From assembly GCF_947331445.1 (NCBI RefSeq), contig NZ_CAMZOG010000034.1:1-43831 (forward strand): a stretch of 43,831 nt of DNA, in the 5' to 3' direction. Made by a program: the position numbers and the translations under genes. The stretch comes from Parendozoicomonas sp. Alg238-R29. GTDB taxonomy: Bacteria > Pseudomonadota > Gammaproteobacteria > Pseudomonadales > Endozoicomonadaceae. The notes beneath the pieces were generated by a model. It did not search any database. It was not told the DNA's origin and saw nothing but the letters and a program-made list of their open reading frames with translations. This document shows, one piece after another, positions 8,742 through 18,408 of this stretch (the stretch's first letter is position 1; the number at the start of each line of letters is the position of its first letter).

Positions 8742-9149
8742 TTAGCCCTTGATACCTTTAGTTGCCTGACTCATTTGTATCAGTTCAACCTTGTAACCGT
8801 CTGGATCTTCAACGAAGGCAATATGGGTCGTGCCACCTTTTACAGGACCAGGCTCGCGGCTGATCTTTCCGCCAGCTTTGCGGATGTCTTCACAGGTGGC
8901 GTAAATATCATCCGCGCCAATAGCAAGGTGCCCAAAAGCAGTACCGTGGTCGTAGCTTTCAGTGCCCCAGTTGTAGGTCAGTTCAATCACAGCCGTATCG
9001 GATTCATCACCGTAACCTACAAAAGCAAGGGTGTACTTGTATTCTTCGTTAACGGACTTGCGCAACAGTTTCATGCCGAGAATGTCAGTATAGAAAGCGA
9101 TGGAGCGGTCGAGGTCGCCAACGCGGATCATGGTGTGGAGAAGTTGCAT
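8742..9149 (-). CDS. gloA: lactoylglutathione lyase (glyoxalase I)
   Basis: Converts the methylglyoxal-glutathione hemithioacetal to S-lactoylglutathione. The 135-residue protein is the two-beta-alpha-beta form with metal ligands at the expected places: H5 ([10 protein letters not shown]), E in [11 protein letters not shown] in [13 protein letters not shown], and E in GYKVELIQ. This pattern suggests the Ni/Co-type enzyme as in E. coli. The frame extends upstream through the 9-bp repeat of the neighbouring gene, but homology starts at 9149, so that is the chosen start. Probably part of the DUF3108 transcript or with its own promoter, and followed by a strong terminator. Confidence 0.95.
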   Translation of the reverse strand: MQLLHTMIRVGDLDRSIAFYTDILGMKLLRKSVNEEYKYTLAFVGYGDESDTAVIELTYNWGTESYDHGTAFGHLAIGADDIYATCEDIRKAGGKISREPGPVKGGTTHIAFVEDPDGYKVELIQMSQATKGIKG

Positions 9150-9258
9150 AAAATGCTCACTCGGGTTTGTATATGGGAAAGAAAGCTGCCGCTTCACAGA
9201 TATTCTGGAAAGCAGCGGGGGAAATAAAAAGAATTGTACGACAAAAGCAAAGTTTGAG

Positions 9259-10101
9259 TTACTGGGTTTTAACCTCAGCCTTTTCACCCTTTTCACCCTT
9301 TTCACCCTTTTCACCCTTTTCACCCTTTTCACCCTTTTCACCCTTTTCACCCTGAACAATTTTTCTGTTGACTGTGGCACTCTCCAGAGAAACGATATAA
9401 TCCTTTCCTTTCTCTGTCTGCTTGAGCTTAATCAGAAGATCATTCCAGTCTTTGGCCAGCCAGATCCAGGTTTGGCGCTTATTGTTGTCGCGAACCATTT
9501 TCAGGCGAACAGTGTTCAGCTTGCCAACGGGGGTATCCAGTGTTTCTTCACCATCAATTTTGAAGGTGTAGTTATCTCGTTCGTCTTCATCAATGATGTT
9601 GTAGGTGAACTCTTTCAAGCCACTGGCAACATCAAATTGAAGTTGTTGTTGATAACTTATGCGGTCTAGATCGTTTGGTTGAAGGGTCACCTTCCAGCTT
9701 TTTTTGTTTTCTTTGCTGAGAGCAAACTTTTTACCCCAGTCAAAATCAACAGCGGCTGTTTTCTTCTTACCCAGAGCGCCTTTTTCCATGTTATAGGCTT
9801 CAGGCTGAATCTTTCCATTGTTGAAGCGGAAACGGGACTCTTCATCAAAACTGTAAATCAACATGTCTGCCTTGAATGACAGGGTCCAGCTATTGTCATT
9901 GTTACGAATCAGTGAACGCTTGGCGTTACCATTGATAGGAACACCGCTCAGGTTAGCACTATAGTTCGCTTCATAAGGAAAAAGCTCAGCTTTGGAAGTG
10001 GCTGCATCAACATCGCTGGCGATAATCAGCCCGCTAAATAGTACAGGGGCGATAACTCCTGTAATACAGGAGCGCAGATTTACAGGAGTCAGTTTCATCA
10101 T
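9259..10101 (-). CDS. DUF3108 periplasmic protein with (Gly-Glu-Lys)8 tail
   Basis: A 280-residue DUF3108 family protein of unknown function. Residues 1-33 form a signal peptide (hydrophobic [17 protein letters not shown] then ADAAT-like cleavage), so it is likely periplasmic. The body is beta-rich: [49 protein letters not shown] and [20 protein letters not shown] are typical of the family. After the domain, eight exact GEK repeats precede AEVKTQ; these are encoded by the 9-bp tandem repeat and are not a family feature. The start ATG overlaps the purN stop by four bases, a coupling seen for this pair in other gammaproteobacteria. Confidence 0.85.
   Translation of the reverse strand: MMKLTPVNLRSCITGVIAPVLFSGLIIASDVDAATSKAELFPYEANYSANLSGVPINGNAKRSLIRNNDNSWTLSFKADMLIYSFDEESRFRFNNGKIQPEAYNMEKGALGKKKTAAVDFDWGKKFALSKENKKSWKVTLQPNDLDRISYQQQLQFDVASGLKEFTYNIIDEDERDNYTFKIDGEETLDTPVGKLNTVRLKMVRDNNKRQTWIWLAKDWNDLLIKLKQTEKGKDYIVSLESATVNRKIVQGEKGEKGEKGEKGEKGEKGEKGEKAEVKTQ
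9281..9352. repeat. eight tandem copies of the 9-bp unit TTTTCACCC
   Basis: Eight identical, uninterrupted copies fill 72 bases. In the minus-strand gene each copy encodes Gly-Glu-Lys, so copy-number change keeps the frame and only lengthens or shortens the tail. Perfect identity suggests recent expansion by slippage. Confidence 0.97.
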
Positions 10102-10817
10102 TCAGGTGTTGAAAGTACCGTATGTTGAAATCCCTGGGCAGGCAGGGGAACGTTATCCAGCAGAGCCTTATTCTCTTTAAGGCATAGCCGACCACTGGCA
10201 AACCAGCCAACGGCTACAGGATAGATGATATGTTCCTGCACCAAGACTCTTTTTTGCAGGGTTTCTTCTGTATCGCCAGAGCGTACAGGAATGCGTGCCT
10301 GGATAACCGGAGGGCCGCCATCCAGCTCGCTGGTTACAAAGTGCACAGTGACACCATGCTCAGCATCACCAGCTTCCAAGGCTCTTCGATGGGTATGAAG
10401 GCCTTTGTATTTAGGGAGCAGGGAGGGGTGAATGTTGAGAAGGCGTTGCTCGTAAAAACGAGTGAATTCCGGTGTCAGTATCCGCATAAAACCGGCGAGA
10501 ACAACAAGCTTCGGATTGTAACTGTTAATCAGTTCCATAAGAGCCTGATCAAACTGCTCTCGGGTTTCATAGTCTTTGTGGTTTAACGCTTCGGCTGGAA
10601 TTCTCGCTTCCATCGCCCGCTTTAAACCAAGAACACTGGGTTTGTTACTGATAACCGCGGCAATACGAATGCCGATATCTTCCTGGGTATCAATCAGCGC
10701 CTGCAGGTTGCTGCCACTACCGGAAATCAGAACGACGACCGGCAGGCGGTCGTCGTTGAGGTTTTGATCTGAAGGGTTACTGGCCATTTCAGAGCGGGTT
10801 ATTTCAGAGCTGGTCAT
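10098..10817 (-). CDS. purN: phosphoribosylglycinamide formyltransferase (GART)
   Basis: Third step of purine synthesis: transfers a formyl group from 10-formyl-THF to GAR. The 239-residue product has the N-terminal VVLISGSGSNLQALID phosphate/GAR loop, FMRILTPEF, the catalytic NIHPSLLPKYKG (Asn and His), and HFVTSELDGGPPVIQ with the catalytic aspartate. About 24 extra residues precede the family core (MTSSEITRSEMASNPS), and an in-frame ATG at residue 11 is an alternative start. Follows purM by 12 bases and overlaps the DUF3108 gene by 4, so one transcript is likely. Confidence 0.95.
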   Translation of the reverse strand: MTSSEITRSEMASNPSDQNLNDDRLPVVVLISGSGSNLQALIDTQEDIGIRIAAVISNKPSVLGLKRAMEARIPAEALNHKDYETREQFDQALMELINSYNPKLVVLAGFMRILTPEFTRFYEQRLLNIHPSLLPKYKGLHTHRRALEAGDAEHGVTVHFVTSELDGGPPVIQARIPVRSGDTEETLQKRVLVQEHIIYPVAVGWFASGRLCLKENKALLDNVPLPAQGFQHTVLSTPE

Positions 10818-10829
10818 TTCAGTTGGTCA

Positions 10830-11876
10830 TTACAGTCCGGTCAGTTCTACCTGTTCTTCGTCTTCTGCTGCTTCAGCAATAGAGCCGATTTCCCAGGCTG
10901 TTTCACCAGCTGCTGTGAGCAGGTCAATAGCTTGTTGCTTTTCCTCAGCAGGAACGGCAACAACCATACCAACGCCGCAGTTCAGAGTGCGGTACATTTC
11001 TTTCTGTTCGACATTGCCACCTTGTTGCAGCCACTTGAACAAGGCAGGAACTTCCCAGCTGTTGGTATCAATCATAGCTTTGGTATTGTCTGGAAGAACC
11101 CGTGGAATGTTTTCCAGCAAACCGCCGCCGGTAATATGGCTCATGGCGTTAACCAGGCCTTTATTAATAAGTTCCAGCATTGGCTTAACGTAAATGCGGG
11201 TTGGTTCCATCAGCAGGTCTGCCAGAGGTTTACCATCCAGTTCTTCATCCAGGGCGGTTTCATTCACTTCCAGAATCTTGCGAATCAGGGAGTAACCGTT
11301 GGAATGTGCACCGCTGGATGCCAGGCCAATCAGAGTGTCGCCGGCCTGAACTTTGCTGCCATCGATAATCTGTTCTTTCTCGACAACACCCACACAGAAA
11401 CCGGCCAGGTCGTAATCTTCGCCTTGATACATTCCGGGCATTTCTGCGGTTTCTCCACCAACCAGAGCGCAGCCGGACATTTCGCAGCCATTGCCGATTC
11501 CGGCAACAACACTGGCGGCTACATCTACATTCAGGTGGCCGGTGGCATAATAGTCGAGGAAGAACAGAGGTTCTGCTCCGCATACAATCAAATCGTTCAC
11601 ACACATGGCAACAAGATCGATGCCAATGGTGTCGTGACGATTAAGGTCCATAGCCAGTTTCAGCTTGGTGCCTACACCATCGGTGCCGGATACCAGAACG
11701 GGTTCATTGTAACCTTTGGGAATTTGACAGAGTGCTCCAAAACCTCCGAGACCTGCCATAACTTCCGGGCGACGGGTACGTTTTGCAACATGCTTGATGC
11801 GATCCACGAGGGCGTTACCGGCATCGATATCGACACCTGCGTCACGGTAACTGAGCGATCCTTTATTCTCGGTCAT
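10830..11876 (-). CDS. purM: phosphoribosylformylglycinamidine cyclo-ligase (AIR synthetase)
   Basis: Closes the imidazole ring of the purine in an ATP-dependent step. The 348 residues fit the family: [20 protein letters not shown] at the start, [49 protein letters not shown] and [15 protein letters not shown]. The frame is open to 11948, but homology begins at MTENKGS, so 11876 is chosen although the upstream Shine-Dalgarno is weak. First gene of purM-purN-DUF3108, divergent from the DUF2066 gene. No PurR box was seen in the gap. Confidence 0.96.
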   Translation of the reverse strand: MTENKGSLSYRDAGVDIDAGNALVDRIKHVAKRTRRPEVMAGLGGFGALCQIPKGYNEPVLVSGTDGVGTKLKLAMDLNRHDTIGIDLVAMCVNDLIVCGAEPLFFLDYYATGHLNVDVAASVVAGIGNGCEMSGCALVGGETAEMPGMYQGEDYDLAGFCVGVVEKEQIIDGSKVQAGDTLIGLASSGAHSNGYSLIRKILEVNETALDEELDGKPLADLLMEPTRIYVKPMLELINKGLVNAMSHITGGGLLENIPRVLPDNTKAMIDTNSWEVPALFKWLQQGGNVEQKEMYRTLNCGVGMVVAVPAEEKQQAIDLLTAAGETAWEIGSIAEAAEDEEQVELTGL

Positions 11877-12152
11877 TTTTAAATGCTGACTCACGAAGAA
11901 AAGTGGGATTTTGGGTGATGAGCTGGCGCAGGATTGTATCAGCCGCAAGGGATTTCGGCTATCTATAGGAGAGCTTTCGGTGTATTACACAGCAGATGTT
12001 GTATCAGTGGTCATACCCGAGGGCTAACTTATGGCACAATGGCTGATAATAAATGGTTGATAATAACTGTTTGATTTTCATGATTACCGGGATGGCCTGA
12101 AGACGTAATGACAATGCTTCTTTACCGGAGATGGTTTCTTCACTGGAGAGAT

Positions 12153-13307
12153 ATGTGCCTCCAGAATCAACATACTTCGCAAAAAACAGTTGGGCGCTAC
12201 GGCAGATTGATGGGGCTGCTCAGTGTCCTTCTCCTCACTCTTTGGGGTGGGCAGATCCAGGCGGCGAGTGGTCAGGGAGGGCGTTTTTACGAGGCCTGGA
12301 TTCCCGTTACTGATCAGAGTGATGCCAGTCGGCAGGCAGGTTTTCAACGAGGCTTGGATATTGTTCTTCAACGGGTAACTGGTCGGGCGCAGGTATCCTC
12401 TGTGAGTGAGTTTACAGATATTCGCGAGCAGGCGGGTAATCTGGTTAGTCAATTCAACTACCGGGAACAGCCGGAAGTCGATCGAAAACAGCCCTGGCAG
12501 CGTTATTTGTTGCAGGTGAGTTTTAATGAAGTGGCGTTGAATGATCTGCTCAGGAAAAAAGGGCTGGCTATCTGGGGGGCTGGTCGACCTCCTGTCCTTG
12601 TCTGGATAACACGTGAGCAGGCAGGGCACCGGGAAATTGTTGGCGGCAGTCAATTCTCCGTTATTCGGGATAGCCTGGATTATGCGTCCAATGAGTGGGG
12701 GGTTCCGCTGATTTATCCGTTAATGGATTTTGAAGATGCTGGGGCTCTGGCTGTTTCGGATTTGTGGGGGCTTTTTGCTGATCCTATTCAGCAGGCCTCA
12801 AAGCGTTATGGGGTAAATACCGTTCTCGCTGTTCGGGTTTGGCCTTCGATGGCAGGCGAGGGGTTATTTAACGCACGCTCGCTGTTTCTTTTTCAAAGGC
12901 AAACTATAAGTTCTGACTTCCGGGATATTGCGCCAGAAGAACTGGCCGAACGTTTACTTTCGACTGTCGCTGGCCAAATGGCTGGCTATTATGCTGTGAC
13001 CGCTGATGGTTCTCCAGGGCGCCCGGTGCGGATTTCTGTTGATGGCATTGATACGGTTTCCATTTATGCCAATCTAATTCGTTATTTCGAAGATTTGACC
13101 GCTGTTCGTCAGGTAATGCCGATTCATGTCAGCGGAAGTAAAGTTCTTCTGGAAGTCACCATTGATGGTTCTATGGAGCAGTTGAGAGCCATTATTGATC
13201 TGGAGCGCAAGTTGGTTGCATCCTCACCATCAATACAGGATGGCGTTGGGCAGGAAGTTAATGCGATGCAGTGGCTGTCTGATTTTGACTACCGCTGGTA
13301 TCAATAA
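12153..13307 (+). CDS. DUF2066 domain protein, exported
   Basis: A 384-residue DUF2066 protein of unknown function. A signal peptide occupies about residues 18-38 (GRLMGLLSVLLLTLWGGQIQA), so it is likely periplasmic or outer-membrane associated. Recognisable are the N-terminal FYEAWIPVTDQSDASRQAGF and VLQRVTGRA, then WQRYLLQVSFNEVALNDLL and PPVLVWI. Start 12153 is preferred over 12108 because GGAGA lies about five bases upstream. It is the first gene of a row with perM and hda, the same order as in Pseudomonas, and divergent from purM. Confidence 0.85.
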   Translation: MCLQNQHTSQKTVGRYGRLMGLLSVLLLTLWGGQIQAASGQGGRFYEAWIPVTDQSDASRQAGFQRGLDIVLQRVTGRAQVSSVSEFTDIREQAGNLVSQFNYREQPEVDRKQPWQRYLLQVSFNEVALNDLLRKKGLAIWGAGRPPVLVWITREQAGHREIVGGSQFSVIRDSLDYASNEWGVPLIYPLMDFEDAGALAVSDLWGLFADPIQQASKRYGVNTVLAVRVWPSMAGEGLFNARSLFLFQRQTISSDFRDIAPEELAERLLSTVAGQMAGYYAVTADGSPGRPVRISVDGIDTVSIYANLIRYFEDLTAVRQVMPIHVSGSKVLLEVTIDGSMEQLRAIIDLERKLVASSPSIQDGVGQEVNAMQWLSDFDYRWYQ

Positions 13308-13336
13308 CTGAACTTTACTGGAGGTTGAAGAAAGGG

Positions 13337-14443
13337 ATGACTGATAACTCTGATGTAGAACTGTCATCAGCCAGCAGTATGACGGTAGCTCAGCGCAGTT
13401 TCATACTTGGTGTTGTGGTTGTCGCAGGTGTTTTGATTTATCTGCTGGGGCCAGTACTGACACCTTTTCTTGTGTCTATGATTCTGGCTTATCTCGGTGA
13501 CCCTCTTGCTGACCGTTTGGAAAAACTGGGGCTGGGAAGAACGAGTGCGGTTTGCGTGGTGTTTTTTGGCGTTATCCTGATCTTTGCCCTTACCTTGTTG
13601 GTATTGGTTCCCGGGGCCATCAAGCAGATTCGCCACGTTATCGAGCTGTTGCCGGCTTTAGGGCAGTGGCTGCAAACGGTTTTTGTACCATGGCTGGCTG
13701 AGTATATTGATATCAGCGCGGAACTGTTCAACCTTAAAGAGTTAAGCGCCAGGCTATCTGGTGAATGGCAGAGAACTGGTGATCTCCTGAAAAACCTGAC
13801 TGAAGCTATTGGTGGTTCAACCAAGGCGATGGGTGCTTTTTTGGCCAATCTGTTTCTGGTGCCAGTGGTAACTTTTTACCTTCTTCGGGATTGGGATCGT
13901 TTAACGGAAAATGTGAGTCATCTGATCCCTCGAAATCTGGCCCCCACTGTTATGACTCTTTCTCGGGAGTGCGATGAAGTTCTGGCAGCTTTCCTTAAAG
14001 GGCAACTGATGGTTATGATGCTTCTGGGTATAACTTATGGCGTTGGCCTTTGGATTGTCGGGCTGCAGTTCGCTTTGCTGATTGGTTTGGTTGCTGGCTT
14101 GGCGAGCATTGTTCCTTATATGGGTTTTATTGTTGGTATTGGCATTGCGCTGGTGATGGCCGTATTTCAGTTTGATAGCTGGCTCCCTATAGGTGGAGTC
14201 ATTGTCGTTTTTATTATTGGTCAGGCTCTGGAAGGAATGGTTTTCACACCGTTGCTGGTGGGAGACAAGATTGGCCTGCACCCAGTAGCAGTGATTTTCG
14301 CTATTATGGCTGGTGGTCAATTGTTCGGTTTTACCGGAATTTTGCTGGCTTTACCCGTTGCAGCTGTGATTATGGTGCTTCTTGTGCACCTTCACGGCAA
14401 CTATAAGGGCAGTCACCTGTATCATGCCAGTGAGGAGTCGTGA
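13337..14443 (+). CDS. perM: AI-2E family / PerM-like membrane protein
   Basis: A 368-residue polytopic inner-membrane protein of the AI-2E transporter/permease family (PerM/YfgO). It has two early membrane segments (RSFILGVVVVAGVLIYLLGPVL, VSMILAYLGDPLADRL with the family's AYL-DP motif), a cytoplasmic or periplasmic helical middle, and C-terminal membrane segments with GKxL-like and GLHPVAVI regions. Substrate is unknown; members in other species have been linked to autoinducer-2, sodium or other efflux. ATG 13337 is preferred over TTG 13325 because GGAGG at 13320-13324 directly abuts the TTG. Confidence 0.85.
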   Translation: MTDNSDVELSSASSMTVAQRSFILGVVVVAGVLIYLLGPVLTPFLVSMILAYLGDPLADRLEKLGLGRTSAVCVVFFGVILIFALTLLVLVPGAIKQIRHVIELLPALGQWLQTVFVPWLAEYIDISAELFNLKELSARLSGEWQRTGDLLKNLTEAIGGSTKAMGAFLANLFLVPVVTFYLLRDWDRLTENVSHLIPRNLAPTVMTLSRECDEVLAAFLKGQLMVMMLLGITYGVGLWIVGLQFALLIGLVAGLASIVPYMGFIVGIGIALVMAVFQFDSWLPIGGVIVVFIIGQALEGMVFTPLLVGDKIGLHPVAVIFAIMAGGQLFGFTGILLALPVAAVIMVLLVHLHGNYKGSHLYHASEES

Positions 14444-14485
14444 TATGGTTGTCACCTGCCAAAACCGTCGATTCATAGCGGATAC

Positions 14486-15193
14486 ATGAGTCAGCCGTTG
14501 CAATTACCGCTTAGTGTGCAGTTGAGGGATGACGCCACCTTCGCCAATTACTATCCCGGTCCTAATGATTCCCTGGTGAACATGATGGATCTGGAAAAGT
14601 GTGTCGATGGTATAACTCCGGAATCCTTCCTCTATTTATATGGCCCTTCGGGAGCCGGATGCAGTCATTTATTACAGGCTGCCTGCCACCAGACAGATCG
14701 CCTGGGGTTTCGCTCCGCCTATCTCCCAATGGATGAAATGGTCGATTATCCTCCCCGTGTTCTGGAAGGGTATGATGCTCTTGATCTTGTCTGTCTGGAT
14801 AGTATTGAGGCCATAGCCGGTGATCGTCATTGGGAAGAGGCTATTTTCACTCTTTTCAATGAGCTCCGTGAGCGTGGCAAACGCCTTCTTGTTGCGGCGA
14901 ATTGCTCTCCCCGCCAGCTTGAAATTCAGCTTCCTGATTTAGTATCGCGTTTATCCTGGGGGCTGGTTTTCCAGGTTCAGCCTCTCGACGATCACGATAA
15001 AGTTATGACCTTGCGTTTACGAGCCCACCTCCGAGGCCTCGATCTTTCGGAAGAAGTCGCCCGTTTTATCCTTAATCGCAGCCCCCGTACCATGCAGAGT
15101 CTGTTTGATGTTCTGGCTCAGCTTGATGGTGCCAGCCTGCGGGCAAAACGGAAACTCAGCATTCCTTTTGTGAAGGAAGTGATGGGCTGGTAG
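14486..15193 (+). CDS. hda: DnaA regulatory inactivator Hda
   Basis: AAA+ DnaA paralogue that, bound to the DNA-loaded beta clamp, promotes hydrolysis of DnaA-ATP after initiation. The N-terminus has a clamp-binding motif QLPLSV (residues 6-11). GPSGAGCSHLLQAACH is the degenerate Walker A as in E. coli Hda (GAGRSH), without the usual lysine. LDLVCLDSIEAIAGD is the Walker B region, LPDLVSRLSWG sensor I/arginine-finger region, and it ends KLSIPFVKEV as the family does. At 235 residues it is the usual length. Follows perM by 42 bases. Confidence 0.93.
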   Translation: MSQPLQLPLSVQLRDDATFANYYPGPNDSLVNMMDLEKCVDGITPESFLYLYGPSGAGCSHLLQAACHQTDRLGFRSAYLPMDEMVDYPPRVLEGYDALDLVCLDSIEAIAGDRHWEEAIFTLFNELRERGKRLLVAANCSPRQLEIQLPDLVSRLSWGLVFQVQPLDDHDKVMTLRLRAHLRGLDLSEEVARFILNRSPRTMQSLFDVLAQLDGASLRAKRKLSIPFVKEVMGW

Positions 15194-15552
15194 GTCTTTT
15201 GTAGCCCTTTTTTGTCAGAAACTTGCCTGATTCTTTTACCGAAGTCCTGTAATAAAGGTTTTCGGGTCATTCTCTGTGTGTTTCCTCTCTAAATAGCGGC
15301 TCTCAGTACAAAACCTTCTAAGGTGAGAGGTAAGGAATATCTCTGGCCGAGACAGGTGGTACGTTGCAGTTCGGCGCTTTCGAGTATTGAATTGCCTCCC
15401 CTGAACCTCTCAAGAGAGCCTTGCCATAGCAATATGGGTTTTGGGTTCATGCTTTTGTCTAACAGACCGGCGGGAACCATCCACGTATTGTTGTGGTCAC
15501 GGGCAAAGATATGTCCGGTCAGAAAATACATGGTACACACGGAGGTTTCACC
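15194..15552. other. 359-base gap before the 459-residue gene
   Basis: Holds no gene I can support. Both strands carry open stretches (plus 15323-15556, minus 15289-15540) with no recognisable family and no convincing ribosome binding site on the minus strand. No clean T-tailed terminator was found after hda. It may hold a promoter and long leader for the downstream gene. Confidence 0.4.
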
Positions 15553-16932
15553 ATGAAATTAGAAGGTACAGGCACTCTCATTCAACTTGGTAAAGCTATA
15601 TACGAAAAGGCAGATCAACTCGTTCGCCGGGGTAAATACAAGTCCATGGCTATTGCTGAAAGGAAAGGTGAGCAAAAGCTGCCTCCTGCAGAGCAGCAAG
15701 CCCACTTAGAGGGAAAATCTCATACGGCAAATGTTTCTGTTCCCACGGCTCCCAAGGTGTCAGAAAAACTTCTGGAAAATTCCAAGAGAAAGCATCAGCA
15801 GCATGCTGCTCCAAAAGGTGGGTATAAGGACGTGCACTTGAAGACCCGCAGAGACGATCAGGGGGTGAAGTTGAAGCAAGCATTGAATCCATCTGATCAC
15901 CCGGACAGATTTAATTTTACCCAGTTTGAAGATGGAAATTGGGTGGCGACACCAAAAGACCCTGCAAGTGGTGCAAAACCTGAAATTAAAGCTGAGTATA
16001 GGCGTGACAGGCTTTTGGAAAGTATTGAGAAACATGAAGCAGATCGTCAGGAAGGTATTGGTCAGTGGAAAGGTGGTGCGACTGAAAGTGAAAGAAGGGA
16101 AGAGATGAAAGCTGCACATAAAGGAAAGTATAAGTATCAAGAGGGGGCTTATCCCCGTGCAGCGCTGGTAGACGCTGGCCGCTACGGAACATACTTTGAA
16201 GATGATAAGAGAATGTCTGCGGTCATGGATCTCGAGAACCGCCTGGACAATAAGTTCATGGGTCAACGTGCTGAGATGCTGCTCAATGGCGCTAAAGGGA
16301 AAGTTTTTGACTGCCAGGAGCACAAGACCAGAACGGAAAAGCTCTTTGCCAAAGTTATGAAGTTTGTGACTCGTCTGAAGGAGACGAAAATCTTCCGTGG
16401 AAAGCAGCTGCCTGATCAGTTGGTTAATAAACTGTCTGATTTGCTAACTAGCATTGCAAGCAAGAATCGTTCTTCAGCAAATAAAAAGCTGAAGCAGGCG
16501 GAGGCAAACTTGTGGGGCCTTCAGCACAGACTTGAAATGAACAATGAAAGTAACCTGGATTCAAGTGCTGGCGACGTTTCTCGCATGAGAATGTTCAAAC
16601 CGGCAGGTGGTTGGGATGCAGCTTATTACAATGATGAACTGACTGATGAGCCATTTGATGGTGATGAAGACCAGCTTGCAGCTGCCTATGTTCCCCAATC
16701 TCGTAGTGAGGAGCCTGTAATGACAGGTGGAGATGACGCAGCAGTTTTGCTGCTGGGTGCTATGAGGGATATTGATAGGGATACCTCTGGTTCCACAGTG
16801 CCGGTTGAGATACTTGTATCTACGTTATCGCAAGGCTCAGAGGCTATTGAATTGAGCGCTCTTACCGCTGTGATTGGTGAAAGTAATTTCAGTGGTGATA
16901 ATGGTAGTGCCGAGGAAGAGACTAATTTGTAA
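15553..16932 (+). CDS. unrecognised hydrophilic protein, 459 residues
   Basis: I recognise no family. The start is set by GGAGG at 15541-15545, seven bases before ATG 15553. There is no signal peptide or membrane segment. The first two thirds are basic and rich in K, Q, H and G (for example NSKRKHQQHAAPKGG). A helical, coiled-coil-like middle (about residues 215-340, with MDLENRLDNKFMGQRAEML and LKQAEANLWGLQHRLEM) is followed by an acidic C-terminal third ending GSAEEETNL. It is a single-gene unit with its own terminator, inserted between hda and the DUF2069 gene, which are adjacent in Pseudomonas. Lineage-specific; a secreted effector is possible but nothing in the sequence proves it. Confidence 0.8.
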   Translation: MKLEGTGTLIQLGKAIYEKADQLVRRGKYKSMAIAERKGEQKLPPAEQQAHLEGKSHTANVSVPTAPKVSEKLLENSKRKHQQHAAPKGGYKDVHLKTRRDDQGVKLKQALNPSDHPDRFNFTQFEDGNWVATPKDPASGAKPEIKAEYRRDRLLESIEKHEADRQEGIGQWKGGATESERREEMKAAHKGKYKYQEGAYPRAALVDAGRYGTYFEDDKRMSAVMDLENRLDNKFMGQRAEMLLNGAKGKVFDCQEHKTRTEKLFAKVMKFVTRLKETKIFRGKQLPDQLVNKLSDLLTSIASKNRSSANKKLKQAEANLWGLQHRLEMNNESNLDSSAGDVSRMRMFKPAGGWDAAYYNDELTDEPFDGDEDQLAAAYVPQSRSEEPVMTGGDDAAVLLLGAMRDIDRDTSGSTVPVEILVSTLSQGSEAIELSALTAVIGESNFSGDNGSAEEETNL

Positions 16933-16951
16933 CAGTTATCTTTTTAAATCG

Positions 16952-16980
16952 AAAGGCTGCTCATAATGAGCAGCCTTTTT
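16952..16980. terminator. intrinsic terminator after the 459-residue gene
   Basis: Stem 16952-16962 (aaaggctgctc) with 16968-16978 (gagcagccttt), loop ATAAT, then Ts to 16980. The flanking A and T runs would also serve the convergent DUF2069 gene. Confidence 0.9.
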
Positions 16981-16994
16981 CATTTCCGCTGAAA

Positions 16995-17363
16995 TCACTT
17001 CCCCTGAAAATACCAACGCACAAAAAAGATAGAGCTGGTAAATAAGGCCAGCGATTCCCCTGCCATCAACCATCCAACCCAACTCTGGTGGGCCCAGCCA
17101 TTAACAACGCCTGTCGTGAAGTAAAACAGCACAACAAACCCGAGCCAGGCAACACCTCTCCCGTGTTTTGTAAATAATGCAGGCGCAAACATAAGCAGTG
17201 GCACCATGCGAAAGCTCCAGATCAGCCATGGTGAATCAACCGCTGGTGGGGCCAGAACCCAATGCTCCAGCGAGATAGTTGCCAACAGCAATACATAAAG
17301 AACCACTGACACTTGCCAACAGATTTTTGCTTTCGGCCCCAAAGTTACTGCAGGTGAACTCAT
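16995..17363 (-). CDS. DUF2069 small membrane protein
   Basis: A 122-residue inner-membrane protein with about four hydrophobic segments: WQVSVVLYVLLLATISLEHWV, LIWSFRMVPLLMFAPALF, AWLGFVVLFYFTTGVVNGW and LMAGESLALFTSSIFFVRWY. The pattern and its position directly after wrbA identify DUF2069. Function is unknown. It starts three bases after the wrbA stop and so is the last gene of arsC-wrbA-DUF2069. Confidence 0.85.
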   Translation of the reverse strand: MSSPAVTLGPKAKICWQVSVVLYVLLLATISLEHWVLAPPAVDSPWLIWSFRMVPLLMFAPALFTKHGRGVAWLGFVVLFYFTTGVVNGWAHQSWVGWLMAGESLALFTSSIFFVRWYFQGK

Positions 17364-17366
17364 TTG

Positions 17367-18322
<956 letters not shown>

Positions 18323-18408
18323 GATCTGCCCCCGTAATGGTTTATTGGGTTTTTAAGTAAAAGCAGTGTGTGTATTCTATCCAGATGGCAGGTAAGGGTA
18401 TACCGATA

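Noticed and set aside
9281-9352. Direct repeats that might be taken for a small CRISPR array
   Set aside because: The 9-bp units are contiguous with no spacers and lie inside a coding sequence, encoding GEK repeats.
8742-9380. Glyoxalase with a 77-residue VKR-repeat N-terminal extension
   Set aside because: The extension is a read-through of the neighbouring gene's 9-bp repeat; homology and the metal ligand H5 fix the start at 9149.
10932-11882. Long plus-strand open frame of 316 codons
   Set aside because: It lies fully antisense to purM, whose family match is clear; the antisense product has no recognisable family and is rich in N, H, F and G as antisense frames often are.
15289-15540. 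Minus-strand open frame of 83 codons upstream of the 459-residue gene
   Set aside because: No ribosome binding site or family match; the opposite strand is equally open, so it gives no support for coding.
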